A stretch of 7,530 bases of DNA from UBA724 sp964229545 (GTDB lineage: Bacteria > Bacteroidota > Bacteroidia > Flavobacteriales > Flavobacteriaceae), in assembly GCA_964229545.1 (NCBI GenBank), contig CAXRDP010000083.1:1-7530 (forward strand). The letters run 5' to 3'. Below are positions 5,222 to 7,530 of the stretch, piece by piece; within the stretch, counting starts at the first letter, position 1, and each line of letters opens with the position of its first letter. A model generated the notes under the pieces. The model was not told the origin of the DNA. It was given only the letters and a program-made list of their open reading frames with translations, and ran no database searches. The position numbers and the translations under genes were made by a program.

Positions 5222-6448
5222 ATGACCAAAATTCAAGTAGCCAATCCGGTTGTTGAAATGGACGGGGACGAAATGACCCGAATCATCTGGAAATTCATCA
5301 AAGACCAACTCATACTCCCTTACATCGACTTAGACATCGAGTACTACGATTTGGGATTAGAATCCCGTGACGAAACCGACGATCAAGTCACGATTGATGC
5401 TGCTGAAGCGGTCAAAAAGCACAAAGTGGGTATCAAATGTGCCACCATCACTCCTGATGAAAATCGAGTGACTGAATTTGGTCTGAAAAAAATGTGGCGT
5501 TCACCCAATGGCACCATCCGAAATATTGTTGGCGGAACCGTGTTTCGTGAGCCCATCATTATGAGCAATGTGCCACGCTATGTACAAGGTTGGACAAAGC
5601 CCATTTGTATCGGTCGTCATGCGTTTGGAGATCAATACAAAGCCACTGATACTGTGATTCCCGGTAAAGGCAAACTCACCATGACCTTTACGCCAGAAGA
5701 TGGAAGTGCACCCCAATCTTGGGAAGTATATCAATTTCAAGAAGGTGGTGTGGCAATGAGTATGTATAATATCGACTCATCCATATATGGTTTTGCCCGT
5801 TCGTGTATGAATCGCGCCCTTAGCAAAGGATGGCCTTTATATTTAAGTACCAAAAACACCATCATGAAAGCCTATGATGGTCGCTTTAAAGATATTTTTG
5901 AAGAAGTTTTCCAAAACGAATTCAAAGACAAATTCGATGCTGCTGGTATCACTTACGAACACCGCTTGATAGATGACATGGTAGCTGCTGCTATGAAATG
6001 GAACGGTGGATTTGTATGGGCTTGTAAAAATTACGATGGGGATGTTCAGTCCGACACCGTAGCCCAAGGCTTTGGTTCGTTGGGATTGATGACTTCTACA
6101 CTTGTTACACCCGACGGAGAAGTGATGGAAGCTGAGGCTGCCCACGGAACCGTCACGCGTCACTACCGCCAACACCAACAAGGCAAAGAAACCTCTACCA
6201 ATTCGATTGCATCTATTTTCGCATGGACAAGAGGCTTGGCACACCGTGCCAAATTGGACAACAACGAAGCTTTGGCACATTTTTGTGAAACCTTAGAGTC
6301 GGTTTGTATACAAACCGTTGAGAGCGGGCAAATGACCAAAGACTTGGCACTCCTGATTCATGGGGACAGCATGACACGCGATCATTACCTCTCTACGCAA
6401 GAGTTTTTGGATGCCATCAAAGCAAATTTAGAGAAGGCTTTGGCGTAA
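5222..6448 (+). CDS. icd: NADP-dependent isocitrate dehydrogenase, eukaryote-like type II
   Basis: This complete 408-residue cytoplasmic enzyme oxidatively decarboxylates isocitrate to 2-oxoglutarate, producing NADPH, in the TCA cycle. It belongs to the homodimeric IDH subfamily that includes human IDH1/IDH2, not the E. coli Icd type. Visible sites: T77 in ATITPDE, S94 in SPNGTIR, the isocitrate-binding arginines R100, R109 (TVFREP) and R132 ([10 protein letters not shown]), Y139, K211 (STKNTIMK), metal-binding aspartates near D251/D252 (LIDDMVA) and D274/D278 (DGDVQSD), and HGTVTRH (308-314), expected for NADP. The block [26 protein letters not shown] (323-348) is nearly identical to animal enzymes. 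The start is ATG 5222; a TTG-initiated extension from 5201 overlaps the promoter element and is rejected. It is probably monocistronic. Confidence 0.97.
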   Translation: [408 protein letters not shown]

Positions 6449-6480
6449 AGTCATATGCTAAAACAACTGGCTAACCATTC

Positions 6481-6513
6481 TTGCAAAAGCAATAAGCATA
6501 AATTGTATCTTTG
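6481..6513 (+). promoter_or_regulatory. Promoter of the TonB-dependent receptor gene
   Basis: An exact TAnnTTTG match (TATCTTTG) at 6506-6513, with TTG at 6481-6483 and a 22-base spacer. It lies 12 bases before the first of three tandem ATG codons, so the 5' leader would be only a few bases. It sits in the 77-bp gap after icd, which shows no clear terminator. Confidence 0.6.
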
Positions 6514-6525
6514 TACCAAATTGCT

Positions 6526-7530
6526 ATGATGATGCGCCTTGGGGGTGTACCCTTTTTACTTTTCGTTGGATTGTGGGGTCATGCTCAAAACCGCTACACC
6601 CTTAGCGGTGAGGTTTTGGATGCTGAGTCTATGGAAACCCTTATAGGGGTTACTTTGTTGGTTCCTGAACTCAACACAGGTACCGTTACCAATGCTTATG
6701 GTTTTTATTCGCTGACACTCCCCGAAGGGAACTATAACTTGGTGGTACAATATCTGGGTTATGAAACCCAGACCATACCCCTTTCTCTAGATCGAAACAG
6801 CAAGTCGGACATACGTTTGGTACCCGCTGCGGAAAACTTGGAAGAAGTCATCGTAACAGATGATGTGGAACGTATCAATATCAAAAAACCCGAGATGAGT
6901 ATCAACCGTTTGTCGGCCAGTACCATCCAACAAACCCCTGTGGTGTTTGGCGAACCTGATGTCTTAAAAACCATTCAGCTTTTGCCCGGTGTGACCAGTG
7001 CAGGTGAAGGTGCTTCGGGCTTTAATGTAAGAGGTGGTGCCGCGGATCAAAATCTGATCCTACTCGATGAGGCGAGTATTTACAACTCTTCCCACTTGTT
7101 TGGTTTCTTCTCTGTCTTTAACCCAGACGCCATCAAAGACCTCAGGCTCTACAAAGGGGGTATTCCAGCCAAATACGGGGGCAAGGTTTCTTCCGTGTTG
7201 GATATTTACCAAAAAGAAGGGAACAAAGAAGATTTCAAGCTCAACGGAGGCATTGGTTTGGTGGCCAGTCGCTTGCTTGCAGAAGGACCTGTAGGGAAGG
7301 GTAGTTTTTTGGTGGGTGGTAGAGGTACGTATGCACACCTTTTCCTCAAAGCTACAGACAATCCCAATAGCGCCTATTTTTATGATTTGAATACCAAAAT
7401 TAGTTTCCCAATCAACGAAAACAACAAGCTGTATTTGTCTGGATACTTTGGTCGTGATGTGTTTGATGTTGATGGGAGTTTTGTCAATACCTATGGCAAT
7501 GCGGTTTTCAACCTGCGATGGAACCATTTG
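6526..7530 (+). CDS. TonB-dependent outer-membrane receptor with carboxypeptidase-regulatory-like domain, N-terminal part
   Basis: This encodes 335 residues, open to the right edge; most of the 22-strand barrel is missing. The signal peptide is MMMRLGGVPFLLFVGLWGHA|QN. Residues about 24-98 form a CarboxypepD_reg-like beta-sandwich (YTLSGEVLDAESMETLIGVTL, NAYGFYSLTLPEGNYNLVVQYLGYE), common at the N-terminus of Bacteroidota receptors. A TonB-box-like EEVIVT (106-111) leads into the plug domain: GEPDVLKTIQLLPGV (142-156), SGFNVRGG (164-171), DQNLILLDEASIYNSSHLFG (174-193), FNPDAIKDLRLYKGGIPAKYGG (198-219). Barrel strands start about residue 237. It should import an unknown ligand using TonB-ExbBD energy. 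No SusD-like partner is visible in the window. Three consecutive ATG codons (6526, 6529, 6532) make the exact start uncertain by two residues. Confidence 0.93.
   Translation, partial: MMMRLGGVPFLLFVGLWGHAQNRYTLSGEVLDAESMETLIGVTLLVPELNTGTVTNAYGFYSLTLPEGNYNLVVQYLGYETQTIPLSLDRNSKSDIRLVPAAENLEEVIVTDDVERINIKKPEMSINRLSASTIQQTPVVFGEPDVLKTIQLLPGVTSAGEGASGFNVRGGAADQNLILLDEASIYNSSHLFGFFSVFNPDAIKDLRLYKGGIPAKYGGKVSSVLDIYQKEGNKEDFKLNGGIGLVASRLLAEGPVGKGSFLVGGRGTYAHLFLKATDNPNSAYFYDLNTKISFPINENNKLYLSGYFGRDVFDVDGSFVNTYGNAVFNLRWNHL

Noticed and set aside
6481..6492. TTGC-AAAA-GCAA hairpin after icd as a terminator
   Set aside because: The stem is only 4 pairs, there is no T tract, and it overlaps the promoter of the next gene.

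Overview
The window reads as ordinary chromosome of a flavobacterium-like member of the Bacteroidota. The support is: (i) repeated Bacteroidota-type -7 promoter elements (TAnnTTTG) before genes and little Shine-Dalgarno sequence; (ii) a DUF6452/DUF6048 envelope pair next to rlmD, an arrangement I know from Flavobacteriia; (iii) a TonB-dependent receptor with an N-terminal carboxypeptidase-regulatory-like domain; (iv) a large secreted BNR/sortilin-like propeller protein. I cannot fix the genus.

Layout. The first 1.15 kb is the N-terminal 382 codons of a secreted beta-propeller protein on the minus strand, running off the left edge. A 117-bp divergent intergenic region separates it from a plus-strand SRPBCC/AHSA1-type small protein (1264-1698). 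Next comes a tightly packed trio: rlmD (23S rRNA m5U methyltransferase), a DUF6452 lipoprotein and a DUF6048 exported protein. Each overlaps the next by a few codons, and the trio is preceded by a promoter so close to the rlmD ATG that the mRNA should be nearly leaderless. rplS (ribosomal protein bL19) follows as a self-contained unit: its own promoter, a structured 5' leader, a GTG start and a strong intrinsic terminator. Then come a small GIY-YIG nuclease gene interrupted by one in-frame TGA, icd (eukaryote-like NADP-dependent isocitrate dehydrogenase, complete), and the first 335 codons of a TonB-dependent receptor that runs off the right edge.

How they fit together. Two translation-related functions (an rRNA methyltransferase and bL19) sit beside envelope proteins and a central-carbon enzyme. 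No defence, mobile, CRISPR or secondary-metabolite system is visible, and I do not claim an undescribed multi-gene system. The two items most worth a second look are the rplS leader hairpin, whose apical part matches a conserved hairpin near the 5' end of 23S rRNA as I remember it (possible rRNA mimicry for autoregulation), and the TGA-interrupted GIY-YIG gene, whose frame after the stop is fully intact. There is no gene-free stretch longer than 300 bases.
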